A stretch of DNA of 64,000 nucleotides from Haloarcula limicola (GCF_010119205.1 NZ_WRXM01000003.1:310001-374000); one strand, 5' to 3'; numbered from the stretch's first letter, positions 16,384-24,924 are shown. Notes: generated by a model not told the origin, from the letters alone. Program-made: numbers and translations.

Positions 16384-17307
16384 TCAGTCGTCGGCGGGCG
16401 CGGCCCCGTTCTCAGCGTGCGTCTCCTCGACTTCGATGCCGCCGAGCAGTTGGGTGTGCGGGTACGGCATGTCGATGCCCTCAGCGTCACAGCGTTCCTT
16501 GACGGACTGGACGAAATCGGAGCGGGTCTTCACGAAGTCGGAGCGCTTGGGGTCGTCGATCCAGAACCGCGTCTGGAGGCCGACGTAGGAGTCCGCGAGT
16601 TCGGTGACACGGATGGACGTGGCGGGGTCGTCGAGGATACCGGGATTCCGGTCGGCCTCGTCGAGGATGACCTCCTTCGCGTGCTCGATGTCGTCGTCGT
16701 AGCCGATACCGAAGACGAACTTCTGGCGCAGCTTGTCGTAGGCGACCGGGTTCTTCACCGCGTTGTCGGCGAGTTCGCCGTTCGGGAGCGTGATGCGCTC
16801 GTTGTCGAACGTGCGGATGCGCGAGACGCGCAGGTCGATGTCCTCGACGCGACCGGTGATATCGTTGACCTCGATCCAGTCGCCGACTTCGAACGGTTTG
16901 TCCTTTAGGATGAAGATGCCCGCGACGAAGTTGCCGAGGATGTCCTGTGCGGCGAAGCCGACCGCGAGGGCGATCGCGCCGGCGAAGACGCCGAACGCGG
17001 CGATCACGCTGCCGAACCCGGCGACGGTGAAGGCCACCGCGAACGCGAGGACCACGTTGACGACGCCGGTCATGCTCTCGGCGAGGCTCTTCACGCTCGG
17101 GTCGTGACCCTGTTCGTCGAGGACTCGCCTGATGAGCGGGACGAGCGCGATCTTCCCGAGTATCCAGACGGCGAGGAAAGCGACGACGAACAGCACCGCT
17201 GGGACGACGTACTCCGTGACGAGTTGCTGTGTCTCCGGAAGCAGTTGATCGAGTTGTAACTGGAGAAGCGCAGTGGCCAATACCGCGAGGTTTAGCGTCA
17301 TGAGCAT
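16384..17307 (-). CDS. Small-conductance mechanosensitive channel, MscS family
   Basis: This 307-residue membrane protein has an N-terminal hydrophobic helix (about 28-50), a second pair (about 85-130) and the pore-lining small-residue helix with GAIALAVGFAAQDILGNFVAG, followed by the beta domain FEVGDWIEVNDITGRVEDIDLRVSRIRTFDNE that is diagnostic of MscS. It opens under membrane tension and protects against hypo-osmotic shock, relevant for a halophile. The C-terminus is acidic. The start may be the ATG at 17307 or the one at 17301; nothing decides between them. Confidence 0.92.
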   Translation of the reverse strand: MLMTLNLAVLATALLQLQLDQLLPETQQLVTEYVVPAVLFVVAFLAVWILGKIALVPLIRRVLDEQGHDPSVKSLAESMTGVVNVVLAFAVAFTVAGFGSVIAAFGVFAGAIALAVGFAAQDILGNFVAGIFILKDKPFEVGDWIEVNDITGRVEDIDLRVSRIRTFDNERITLPNGELADNAVKNPVAYDKLRQKFVFGIGYDDDIEHAKEVILDEADRNPGILDDPATSIRVTELADSYVGLQTRFWIDDPKRSDFVKTRSDFVQSVKERCDAEGIDMPYPHTQLLGGIEVEETHAENGAAPADD

Positions 17308-18136
17308 CCCGAATATCGGGGCGACGTCACTTCAACGACATGGCTAATCAGTGGTGTAGCGGAGCAACGGGCGCTCGCGTTTCAGCTCTTCGCCCGATTC
17401 GCAGCGAGTTAGAGCGATCGCGATCGAGTATGATATAGCGGTATACGATATATTCGAAGCGGCTTGGCCGTCGTCGACTCGGTCACGTCATCGCCGAACG
17501 ATACCCGTGACTCTCCAATGCTATTAGAGAGGAGTGTCCCTCCCCCGTTGCGAATCAAACGCCGTTCGTGGAGAGAGTACCCCGTCGTGCCGAGGGAACG
17601 GTCGACGACGTGAGATCGTCTTCCAGAATCGTCAGGGCGACCAGTGAGACAAACAGACCGCGAAAGCCGGTGATAGGAGCCCTTCGGAGTCGAGCATCCA
17701 TTCGTACAGCTATATCAGATAGCTATTCCGCATAACTATATCGAGTAGAGATGCTCGGAGGGGACTTAGCGGGGAATGTAGTCGAACGGATAACGCGACG
17801 GACCCCTGTCCCTACCGCGAGCAGTCCAGATAGCCAATCGGACTGGGGGAGCGGGCGATCCCGATCGAGTGGCTGGACCGAGTATCGGACAGCGTCGACG
17901 AGACGCATCAGCCACACTATCGAGTCGTGAAGCCCAGCTATTCAAGATAGCTATACTGCCCACCTATACTCATTCACTATGTTATTTCACTATGCTGACC
18001 AGCTATGTGAAATAGCTAATATCCATAGTGACATGGCTTCGCCGGAGTATCTACCTCTGTTATCGAGATACCCGCTATAGCGAGAGTAGCCGAGGGGAGG
18101 AACTAACTGAAATTCGAGGACGACGCCGTGTCCCGT
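17308..18136. other. Long AT-rich spacer with repeated TAGCTAT and TTCACTATG elements
   Basis: No convincing gene is found in these 829 bp between mscS and the Cdc6-like gene; the frames inside have no start signals or conserved features. The 17.7-18.1 kb part is far more AT-rich than the surroundings. It holds ATAGCTAT at 17719-17726 and 17947-17954, AGCTAT at 17708, 17936 and 18001, TTCACTATG at 17973-17981 and 17986-17994, its inverse CATAGTGA at 18024-18031, and an inverted repeat ATTTCAC (17984-17990) / GTGAAAT (18007-18013). Such a block 3' of a Cdc6-like gene could be an origin, a centromere-like site or an operator cluster. Confidence 0.55.
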
Positions 18137-19303
18137 TCAACGCAGGTCGAACAGACGCCGAAAGACCGGCACGTGAAACCGGGCCTCGACGCTGCTCGGC
18201 CGGCGGCCGTGACCGGTCCCGGCTACCGTCTCCACGCGTTCGAGGATCCCGGTTTCGGCCATCTCGTAGATGAACCGTTTGATCGAGCCCTCGGAGAGCG
18301 CGGCCGGATGCGACGCGGCGACTGCTTCGGCGGCCGCGGCGACCGACGACCGAGCGGTGGCGTCCGCATCGATGAGTTCCCGGAGGACGACCTGCCGATT
18401 GTCGGGTAGTTCGAGCACCCGAGCGAGCGAGACGGCGTCCGTCGACAACCGCTCGGTAGCGGAGCGGACGTCTTCGTCGGCGAGCCGCGTCCGCTCCCGG
18501 CTGTCGGCGCGGTCCGCGGCGACGAACAGCGCGGCGAGCGCGTGGTGTGCGTCGCCGTCGGCCCACTCGGCGATCGCCCGGGCCTGCTGGTGGGCCAGTG
18601 CTCGCTCGGACATCGCGGCCGACGCCCGCGCGGATAGAACGTCGACCAGCTGCTGGTGGTGATAGGCGTCGAGGCGAATCGCGTCGCCGACGCGGTCGCG
18701 GACGGCGGCCGCTTCGGGCGTCGCTCGCCCGATGCCGAGCCAGCAGACGCATTCGGGAAGCGACTCGAAGCAATCGAGGACGGTCGTCTGAGGGCCCCCG
18801 TCGTCGAGATGATCGACGGCGACGACGACGCTGGCGTGGGCGCTCTGCCACCGATCTCGCAGGCGGTCTCGTAGCGTCGACGTCCGGACGCCGCTCGACG
18901 GAACGGGGTCCGATTCGACGGCCGAGAGGAGCGCGCGATAGAACGCGAACTCGCTGTCGATGCGCCGGCCGTCGAGGTAGACGAAGGTCGGCGACGACCG
19001 GCGCTGGACGCGCGTCGACGTGTGAATGACTGGTCGCGTCTCCGTCGGTAGTCGATCGAGGTTCCGCCAGAGCGCGGTCGCGACGGCCGATTTACCCGAT
19101 CCGGGCGGGCCGTGAAGGTAGAGGTTCGACGGCGTTCGCCCGTCGAATATCGGGTCGAAGTGGTTCAGCACGCGCTCTACGGTCGGTCCCCGACCGACGG
19201 GGTTCTCGACGTGCGCGGCCGGCGAGAGCGTTTCGTACTCTCGAAGGAGGGCTGGTCCGTCGTCTCGGCGCTGGCGGCGACGAATCCGGTCTTCGAGGTT
19301 CAT
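18137..19303 (-). CDS. Divergent Cdc6/Orc1-like AAA ATPase
   Basis: This 388-residue protein has an Orc1/Cdc6 layout: an N-terminal VGRGPTVERVLNHFDPIFDG segment, Walker A GPPGSGKSA (about residue 68-76), a Walker B position, and a C-terminal winged-helix region (about 310-388). The Walker B reads VVVAVDHLDD, so the catalytic Glu of the usual DExD is His. The second Orc1 in the window (62428) has the normal LDELD. It may bind ATP and DNA without normal hydrolysis, or be a regulator instead of an initiator. The start lies 3 nt after the glycerol kinase stop on the same strand, so the two are probably one transcript. An AT-rich repeat block flanks its 3' end. Confidence 0.7.
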   Translation of the reverse strand: MNLEDRIRRRQRRDDGPALLREYETLSPAAHVENPVGRGPTVERVLNHFDPIFDGRTPSNLYLHGPPGSGKSAVATALWRNLDRLPTETRPVIHTSTRVQRRSSPTFVYLDGRRIDSEFAFYRALLSAVESDPVPSSGVRTSTLRDRLRDRWQSAHASVVVAVDHLDDGGPQTTVLDCFESLPECVCWLGIGRATPEAAAVRDRVGDAIRLDAYHHQQLVDVLSARASAAMSERALAHQQARAIAEWADGDAHHALAALFVAADRADSRERTRLADEDVRSATERLSTDAVSLARVLELPDNRQVVLRELIDADATARSSVAAAAEAVAASHPAALSEGSIKRFIYEMAETGILERVETVAGTGHGRRPSSVEARFHVPVFRRLFDLR

Positions 19304-19306
19304 CCC

Positions 19307-20836
19307 TTACTCGGTGGCCCAGTTGAGCGAGCGCTCGACGGCGTCGTCCCATCGACTGTACAGCTTGTCCGCCTGCTCGGCGTCCATTTCGGCGCTGAAC
19401 TCGCGGTCGATCTGCCAGTTATCGCGGAGGCCATCGACCGTCTCCCAGTAGCCGACGGCTAACCCGGCGGCGTAGGCCGATCCGAGCGCGGTCGTCTCGT
19501 CGACCTCGGGCCGGGCGATGTCCGTCTGGATGATATCGGACTGGAGCTGACAGAGGAAGTTGTTCTTGACCGCCCCGCCGTCCACGCGGAGTTGCCCCAT
19601 CTCGACACCGGAGTCAGCCTGCATCGCTTCGGCGACGTCGCGGGTCTGATAGGCGATGGATTCCAGCGTCGCGCGAACGATGTGTTCCTTGCGGGTCCCG
19701 CGAGTCATCCCCACGATCGTCCCGCGTGCGCGCCCGTCCCAATGTGGAGCCCCAAGACCAGTAAACGCCGGAACCATGTAGACGCCGTCCGTCGAGTCGA
19801 CCGACCGGGCGAGCTCGGCCGTCTGTGCGGCGTTGTTGATCAGATCGACGTCTTCGAGCCACTCGATGGCCGCGCCCGTGATGAAGATGGAACCTTCGAG
19901 GGCATATTGGACCGGCTCACCGGACATCTGGAACCCGATGGTCGTCAACAGCCCGTGTTCCGATTCGACCGCCTCGTTGCCGGTGTTCATCAAGAAGAAC
20001 GAGCCGGTGCCGTAGGTGTTCTTCGCGTCGCCCTCGTCGAAACAGGTCTGGCCGAACAGCGCGGCCTGCTGGTCGCCGAGCGCGCCGGCGACGGGAATCT
20101 CCTCGCCGAGGAAGCCGTCGGGGTCGGTGTGGCCGTAGTACTCCTCATCCGAGGAGGGTCGTACTTCGGGGAGCATGGAATCGTCGACGCCGAACTCCTC
20201 GAGAAGGTCCTCGTCCCACTCTAAGTCCCGAATGTTGTAGAGCATCGTCCGGGAGGCGTTGGTGACGTCGGTAATATGGTTGCCGGTGAGATTGTAGATA
20301 AGCCAGGCGTCTATCGTGCCCATCAGAAGTTCGCCCGCTTCGGCGCGGTCGCGGAGGTCCTCGCCGCGGGCGCTCTGTATCTTCAGCGGTTCGGCGTTGT
20401 CGAGAATCCACTCTGTTTTGGTCGCCGAGAAGTACGCGTCCGCTTCCAGGCCCGTCTTCTCGCGAATCCATTCGACTTTATCCTCGTCCTGTAGCTCCTC
20501 GACGCGGTCGGTGGTCCGGCGGTCCTGCCAGACGAGAGCGTTGTGGACGGGCTTGCCGGTCTCCTTATCCCAGACGACGGTAGTCTCGCGCTGGTTGGTG
20601 ATGCCGAGCGCTTCGAGTTGGCTCGCCTCGATACCACCGTCTTCGAGGCCCTGCTGGACGACCTCTTGGGTGTTCTCCCAGATTTCGAGGGGGTCGTGTT
20701 CGACCCAGCCGGGTTCGGGGTAGATCTGCTCGTGTTTCTCGTAGGCGTTGGCGACGACCTGTCCGCTGTGGTCGAATACCATGAATCGCGTGCCCGTCGT
20801 GCCCTGGTCGATCGAAGCGACGTACGTGTCTGACAT
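19307..20836 (-). CDS. glpK: Glycerol kinase
   Basis: The ATG at 20836, with GGAGGA 8 nt upstream, gives a 509-residue protein beginning MSDTYVASIDQGTTGTRFMV; a 14-residue upstream extension lacks support. It is a FGGY-family kinase with the phosphate-1 loop DQGTTGTR, the glycerol-binding NQRETT (about 80-85), GTGSFF and the adenosine loop PHWDGRARG. It makes sn-glycerol-3-phosphate from glycerol, a major haloarchaeal carbon source. No glycerol-3-phosphate dehydrogenase is adjacent. The Cdc6-like gene follows after 3 nt. The TATA box lies inside a 20-bp palindrome (20872-20891). Confidence 0.95.
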   Translation of the reverse strand: MSDTYVASIDQGTTGTRFMVFDHSGQVVANAYEKHEQIYPEPGWVEHDPLEIWENTQEVVQQGLEDGGIEASQLEALGITNQRETTVVWDKETGKPVHNALVWQDRRTTDRVEELQDEDKVEWIREKTGLEADAYFSATKTEWILDNAEPLKIQSARGEDLRDRAEAGELLMGTIDAWLIYNLTGNHITDVTNASRTMLYNIRDLEWDEDLLEEFGVDDSMLPEVRPSSDEEYYGHTDPDGFLGEEIPVAGALGDQQAALFGQTCFDEGDAKNTYGTGSFFLMNTGNEAVESEHGLLTTIGFQMSGEPVQYALEGSIFITGAAIEWLEDVDLINNAAQTAELARSVDSTDGVYMVPAFTGLGAPHWDGRARGTIVGMTRGTRKEHIVRATLESIAYQTRDVAEAMQADSGVEMGQLRVDGGAVKNNFLCQLQSDIIQTDIARPEVDETTALGSAYAAGLAVGYWETVDGLRDNWQIDREFSAEMDAEQADKLYSRWDDAVERSLNWATE

Positions 20837-20871
20837 ACTGGAATCCTCCGTGCGAAATACTGGCACTCGGA

Positions 20872-20891
20872 GAGGCAATAAAGATTGCCTC
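20872..20891. promoter_or_regulatory. Perfect palindrome over the glpK TATA box
   Basis: GAGGCAAT (20872-20879), a 4-bp centre and ATTGCCTC (20884-20891) form a perfect inverted repeat. On the glpK strand the centre reads CTTTATT, a TATA-like element about 46 nt before the start codon, which leaves a short leader with the ribosome site. A repressor dimer here would block TBP directly. Confidence 0.5.
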
Positions 20892-20999
20892 CGACGCGGT
20901 AAGCCAACCTCACCGATATAAATTCCTTCGTGAGAATGGCACGACCGAGCGGTCCCGGGAGCCGCGGCTACCCGCTCGCGAGCGCCGTCCCGTCCCCGG

Positions 21000-21221
21000 T
21001 CACTCGCCGATGATGACCGTCGTTATGCGTTCGTCACACGCCGGACAGCGGGCCGCCGGGTTCTCCGGTGTTCCCGCCGGAACGACGCCGGGGATGTCGG
21101 TCCGACACTCGGGACAGCGGACGCTGTCGTGTCCCGGATACGGACACACGTCTGGCTCGTTGTCTGACACGCTAGCCACGAGAACGGATTCCCGGATACC
21201 AGTTTCGGTAAGGAGTGCCAT
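21000..21221 (-). CDS. Small zinc-ribbon protein
   Basis: The frame encodes 73 residues with two CxxC knuckles, RCPECRTD and RCPACDER, plus one more Cys in DVCPYPGHD, separated by a Pro/Gly-rich loop. This is the pattern of the many small haloarchaeal zinc-finger proteins, which have no assigned biochemical role. Either the ATG at 21221 or a GTG at 21170 (starting VSDNEPDVCPY) may be used; the first 17 residues look unlike the rest, so the shorter form is plausible. It is divergent from the Gfo/Idh/MocA gene and 160 nt from the glpK start. Confidence 0.6.
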   Translation of the reverse strand: MALLTETGIRESVLVASVSDNEPDVCPYPGHDSVRCPECRTDIPGVVPAGTPENPAARCPACDERITTVIIGE

Positions 21222-21226
21222 TTATG
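21221..21226 (+). promoter_or_regulatory. TATA box of the Gfo/Idh/MocA dehydrogenase gene
   Basis: TTTATG at 21221-21226 is centred about 28 nt before the ATG at 21251. This predicts a leaderless transcript and decides the start against an upstream frame extension at 21215. Confidence 0.5.
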
Positions 21227-21250
21227 TCGGCGGGGGCAGTGACCACGCGT

Positions 21251-22336
21251 ATGGACCTGAGTGCGATCGTCGAGGAGAGCTGTGCACGCGATTGGGAGAC
21301 CGTCGAGCCGTCGGCGGTCGAGCCGGTGCGCTTCGCCGTCATCGGATTGGGCTGGTTCACGAAGGGGCGCGCCCTCCCGGCGCTCGAAGCGAGCGAGCGG
21401 TGTAGGCCGTCCGTGCTCGTCAGCAGCGACCGCGAGAAAGCAAGCGACCTCGCCGCGGAGACGGCGGGCGCGGAGCGCGGTATCACCTACGAGGAGTTCC
21501 ACGACGGGGACGAAAGCGACGCCTACGACGCCGCCTATATCGTGACGCCGAACGCCCTCCACCTGGAGTACGTGGAGACGGCCGCCGAACTCGGGAAGGA
21601 CGTCCTCTGTGAGAAGCCGATGGAGCGCGACAGCGACCGCGCGGCCGAACTGCGCGACGTGGCCGCCGAGGGCGGCGTCGAGTTAATGGTCGCCTACCGG
21701 ATGCACACCGAGCCGGCGGTCCGTCGCGCCCGCGACCTCGTCGCGTCGGGCTACGTCGGCGAGCCGATGTCCGTCACCGGCGACATGTCCCAGCGCTTGC
21801 TGGAGCGTATCGATCCCGACCCCGACCAGTGGCGGCTCGACGAGTGGCTCGCCGGCGGCGGCGCGCTGTTCGACATCGGCCTCTACCCGTTGAACACCGC
21901 CCGCTTCCTGCTCGACGCCGATCCGGTGGCCGTGACCGGCAACGTCTCCAGCACGCACGACGCCTTCGACGACGTGGACGAGACCGTCGCCTTCTCCGCC
22001 GAGTTCCCCCACGAGGTGTACGCCCAGTGTTACGCCAGTCACAACGCCCGCCAGTCCTCCGGGATCACCGTCACCGGCACCGAGGGACAGGTCCGCGTCG
22101 AACCGGCCTTCTTCCAGGACCAGCCCCGGAAGCTCCACGTCTCCCGCGGCGACGGCCGGGCCACCGTCGAACTGGAGAAAGTCGACCAGATGTTAGAGGA
22201 GTTCGACTACTTCGCCGACCGACTGCGCGGCGACGCGCCCCTCTATCCCGACGGCGACCACGGCCTCGTCGACATGCACGCGATGGAGGCGATCTACGAA
22301 GCCGCCGAGTCGGACCGCTGGGTGACCGTCGAATAG
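21251..22336 (+). CDS. Gfo/Idh/MocA family sugar dehydrogenase (D-xylose 1-dehydrogenase/Gfo6-like)
   Basis: The 361-residue product begins MDLSAIVEESCARDWETV and has an N-terminal Rossmann fold (FAVIGLGWFTKGRALPALE, about 32-50), then the family motif CEKPMERD (about 119-126) holding the catalytic Lys, and DIGLYPLNTARF in the C-terminal half. The sequence closely resembles the haloarchaeal NADP-dependent D-xylose dehydrogenase, which oxidises an aldose at C1 to the lactone. In this cluster the substrate need not be xylose: a C1 oxidation of sulfoquinovose would start an Entner-Doudoroff-like route whose other steps are encoded nearby. The start is set by the TATA box at 21221. It is convergent with the aldehyde dehydrogenase gene. 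Confidence 0.85.
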   Translation: MDLSAIVEESCARDWETVEPSAVEPVRFAVIGLGWFTKGRALPALEASERCRPSVLVSSDREKASDLAAETAGAERGITYEEFHDGDESDAYDAAYIVTPNALHLEYVETAAELGKDVLCEKPMERDSDRAAELRDVAAEGGVELMVAYRMHTEPAVRRARDLVASGYVGEPMSVTGDMSQRLLERIDPDPDQWRLDEWLAGGGALFDIGLYPLNTARFLLDADPVAVTGNVSSTHDAFDDVDETVAFSAEFPHEVYAQCYASHNARQSSGITVTGTEGQVRVEPAFFQDQPRKLHVSRGDGRATVELEKVDQMLEEFDYFADRLRGDAPLYPDGDHGLVDMHAMEAIYEAAESDRWVTVE

Positions 22337-22384
22337 AGAGCGGGAGAGGCGGAGAGACGACAGACACCGGCCGACAGCCGCCGT

Positions 22385-23869
22385 TCAGGCGTCGGTGAAG
22401 CCGTCGTGGAAGCCGACGAGTTTCGCGCGCGAGAAGTGCTCGACGGCGTACTTGATTCCCTCTTTGCCGACGCCCGAGTCCTTGAACCCGCCGTAGGGCA
22501 TGTGATCCGCCCGGAAGCCGCTGACCGTGTTGATGTTGACCCCGCCGGCCTCGATCTCGTCGGCCGCGCGCTTCGCCCGGTCGATGTCCTGCGTGAACAG
22601 GCCCGCCTCCAGCCCGTATTCAGTGTTGTTCGCCTCCTCGATGGCGTCGTCGAAGTCCGAGACGGTGATGACCGGGACGAGGGGGCCGAACGTCTCCTCC
22701 TTCGCGGCGCGCATCTCCGGCGTGACGCCCGAGAGCACGGTCGGTTCGAAGACCCGGTCACCGAGGTCGCCGCCGTAATTCCCGCCGGACTCGACGGTCG
22801 CGCCGGCGTCGACCGTGTCCTCGAAGATGTCGACGACCGTCTCGAACTGGTCGTCGTCGACCATCGACGCGACATCCGTGTCGTCCTCGAAGGGGTCGCC
22901 CACGGTCAGATCCTCGGCGGCGTCGACCAGCGCGTCGACGAGTTCGTCCTCGACGTTCTCGTGGACCAGCACGCGCTCGACGCTGTTACAGACCTGCCCG
23001 GCGTTCGAACACGCGCCGCCGACCACCTGCTCTGCGGCCTGCTCGATGTCCGTGTCCTCCCAAACGATGGTCGGGTCGTTCCCCCCCAGTTCCAGCGTCA
23101 TCTCCTTCATGCCGCTGTTGTCCGCGAGGTGCTTTCCGACGCCGGTCGAACCGGTGAAGGAGATGGCTTCGACGGCGTCGTGTTCGAGGATCGTATCGCC
23201 GACTGTCGAGCCGCTCCCGGTGACGAGGTTGAACAGGCCGTCGGGGACGTCCGCGTCGATCTCCTCGGCGGCGTCGTTCAGACACTCGAACAGCGCGATA
23301 GAGGTCAGCGGCGTGTTCGAGGCCGGCTTGCCGACGACGGCGTTGCCCGCGGCGATGGCGGGTCCGACCTTGTGCGCCATCAGGTTCAGCGGGAAGTTGA
23401 ACGGCGTGATGGCCGCGACGACCCCGAGCGGTTCGCGCTGAGTGAAACAGTGGTCCTTGGCGAATCCCTTCTGGGCGTCCATCGGGACGTACTCGCCGAA
23501 CATGCGCTTTGCCTGCTCGGCGGAGAGGTCAAGCGTCTGAATTCCCCGATCGACCTCGCCTTTCGCTTCGGAAAGCGGCTTACCCTGCTCGCTGGTGAGG
23601 ATACGAGCGACCTCGTCGGCGCGGTCCTCGAGCTGGCGCGCGGTCTCCGAGAGGAGTTCGTAGCGCTGGTAGGCCGATAGCTCGGCGGCTTCGAACGCCG
23701 CCTCGGCGGCGTCGATAGCCTCGATGACTTGCCGTTCACTGGCTTTGGGAATCGAACCCACGACTTCGCCGTCGTAGGGGTGAATGACGTCCGTGCGTTC
23801 GTCGGCGTCGACCCACTCGCCGCCGATGAGCATCTGCTTGTCGAGTCGTGTCGCTACTTGCTGACTCAT
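22385..23869 (-). CDS. NAD(P)-dependent aldehyde dehydrogenase
   Basis: This 494-residue enzyme is a full-length aldehyde dehydrogenase. The catalytic thiol is Cys294 in SNAGQVCNSVERV, and the general base Glu260 lies in MTLELGGNDP. The cofactor motifs FTGSTGVGK and TPFNFPLNL are present. The active-site sequence resembles the lactaldehyde/non-phosphorylating GAPDH and succinate-semialdehyde group. Oxidation of a three-carbon aldehyde from the neighbouring aldolase is a sensible role: 3-sulfolactaldehyde to 3-sulfolactate in the sulfosugar reading, or glyceraldehyde or glycolaldehyde in an ordinary sugar reading. It is divergent from the aldolase gene, with a shared 149-bp promoter region. 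Confidence 0.9.
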   Translation of the reverse strand: MSQQVATRLDKQMLIGGEWVDADERTDVIHPYDGEVVGSIPKASERQVIEAIDAAEAAFEAAELSAYQRYELLSETARQLEDRADEVARILTSEQGKPLSEAKGEVDRGIQTLDLSAEQAKRMFGEYVPMDAQKGFAKDHCFTQREPLGVVAAITPFNFPLNLMAHKVGPAIAAGNAVVGKPASNTPLTSIALFECLNDAAEEIDADVPDGLFNLVTGSGSTVGDTILEHDAVEAISFTGSTGVGKHLADNSGMKEMTLELGGNDPTIVWEDTDIEQAAEQVVGGACSNAGQVCNSVERVLVHENVEDELVDALVDAAEDLTVGDPFEDDTDVASMVDDDQFETVVDIFEDTVDAGATVESGGNYGGDLGDRVFEPTVLSGVTPEMRAAKEETFGPLVPVITVSDFDDAIEEANNTEYGLEAGLFTQDIDRAKRAADEIEAGGVNINTVSGFRADHMPYGGFKDSGVGKEGIKYAVEHFSRAKLVGFHDGFTDA

Positions 23870-23984
23870 ATGGGTGACTCTCGGTTATCGGAGTCATAAG
23901 TGTTGCGCAGATACGGGCGTGCGCGGGACCCCGCCGCTCGGTTTCGAGACGAGTTCCGGGACGGAGGGTGTGTGGAGCCATCCC

Positions 23985-23992
23985 AAATTATA
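23985..23992 (+). promoter_or_regulatory. TATA box of the aldolase gene
   Basis: AAATTATA at 23985-23992 is centred about 30 nt upstream of the ATG at 24019 and supports that start over the in-frame one at 23998. Confidence 0.5.
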
Positions 23993-24018
23993 ACTGAGTG
24001 CTCCTCCATCGCATAGCC

Positions 24019-24924
24019 ATGCACCTCTCGGGAACAGTCGTTCCCATGGCTACGCCTACCCATGGAAACCAGCGAGCAGTGAACTTCGAAGCTCTCGGCC
24101 AGTTTACGCGGAGATTGGTCGACGCCGGCGCGCACGGTCTCTTTCCGGGCAGTTCCATCGGCGAGTTTCCCAGCTTCACGACGGCACAGAACCGACGGAT
24201 CGTCGAGACGGTCGTCGAAGCGGCCGACGGTGACGCGACGGTCCTCGCCGGTTGTTGCGACACGAGCGTCGACGAGATTCTGGACAATATCGAGGCCGCG
24301 GACGCGGCCGGCGCCGACGCGGGCGTCGTCGTCTCGCCGTACTACCTCGGGACGACCCAGACCGGACTGGAACGGTTCTTCCGCTCTATCGCCGACGACT
24401 CCCCGCTTCCGCTCCTGCTGTACAACATCCCCCAGCTGACGGGTAACGAACTGAGCGTGGACCTCGTCGCGTCGCTCGCGGACCACGAGACCATCGTCGG
24501 CTTGAAAGACACCTCCGGCAATCTCACGTATCACCACCGAGCCATCGAAGCCACGCCCGACGACTTCGCGGTCTTTCAGGGCGCGACGGAACTGGCGACG
24601 GCCTCGCTGGACGTGGGCGCGGACGGCCTCATCGCCGGTCCCGCGAACGTCTTCCCCGAGCCGACGGCCGAACTCTACGACGCCCACGACCGGGGCGACC
24701 TCACGACCGCTCGCCGCCTCATGCGGGAGGTCGTCATGCCGATCGTGAACGCGACCAGCGACCTCCCGACGGCCGCGGCCCTGAAATACCTCGTCCGACT
24801 GGACGGGTTAGATATCGGCGAACCGCTTCCCCCGCTCCCGCAACTGACTGACGACGAGCGGACGGCGCTCTCGGCGAGTTATCGACGGGTCGCAGAGCGC
24901 GAAGAGCGGACCGTCGAGCAGTAG
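24019..24924 (+). CDS. DHDPS/NanA-family aldolase (2-keto-3-deoxy sugar acid aldolase candidate)
   Basis: The 301-residue TIM-barrel protein has the Schiff-base lysine Lys163 (IVGLKDTSGNL) and the catalytic tyrosine Tyr135 (LLLYNIPQ) of the dihydrodipicolinate synthase family. The pyruvate-binding GTTGE-type motif reads GSSIGEFPS. Members cleave 2-keto-3-deoxy sugar acids to pyruvate and an aldehyde (KdgA, NanA) or make dihydrodipicolinate. With a sugar dehydrogenase, sugar-acid dehydratase and aldehyde dehydrogenase around it, cleavage is the likely direction. For a 6-sulfo sugar acid the aldehyde would be 3-sulfolactaldehyde. Lysine biosynthesis is not supported by the context. Confidence 0.85.
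   Translation: MHLSGTVVPMATPTHGNQRAVNFEALGQFTRRLVDAGAHGLFPGSSIGEFPSFTTAQNRRIVETVVEAADGDATVLAGCCDTSVDEILDNIEAADAAGADAGVVVSPYYLGTTQTGLERFFRSIADDSPLPLLLYNIPQLTGNELSVDLVASLADHETIVGLKDTSGNLTYHHRAIEATPDDFAVFQGATELATASLDVGADGLIAGPANVFPEPTAELYDAHDRGDLTTARRLMREVVMPIVNATSDLPTAAALKYLVRLDGLDIGEPLPPLPQLTDDERTALSASYRRVAEREERTVEQ

Noticed and set aside
17723-17917. 64-codon minus-strand frame in the AT-rich array
   Set aside because: It crosses the repeat elements, has no start signals and no protein-like pattern.
24019-24924. Annotation as dihydrodipicolinate synthase of lysine biosynthesis
   Set aside because: The pyruvate motif differs (GSSIGE) and the neighbours are sugar catabolic genes, so a keto-deoxy acid aldolase is the better call.
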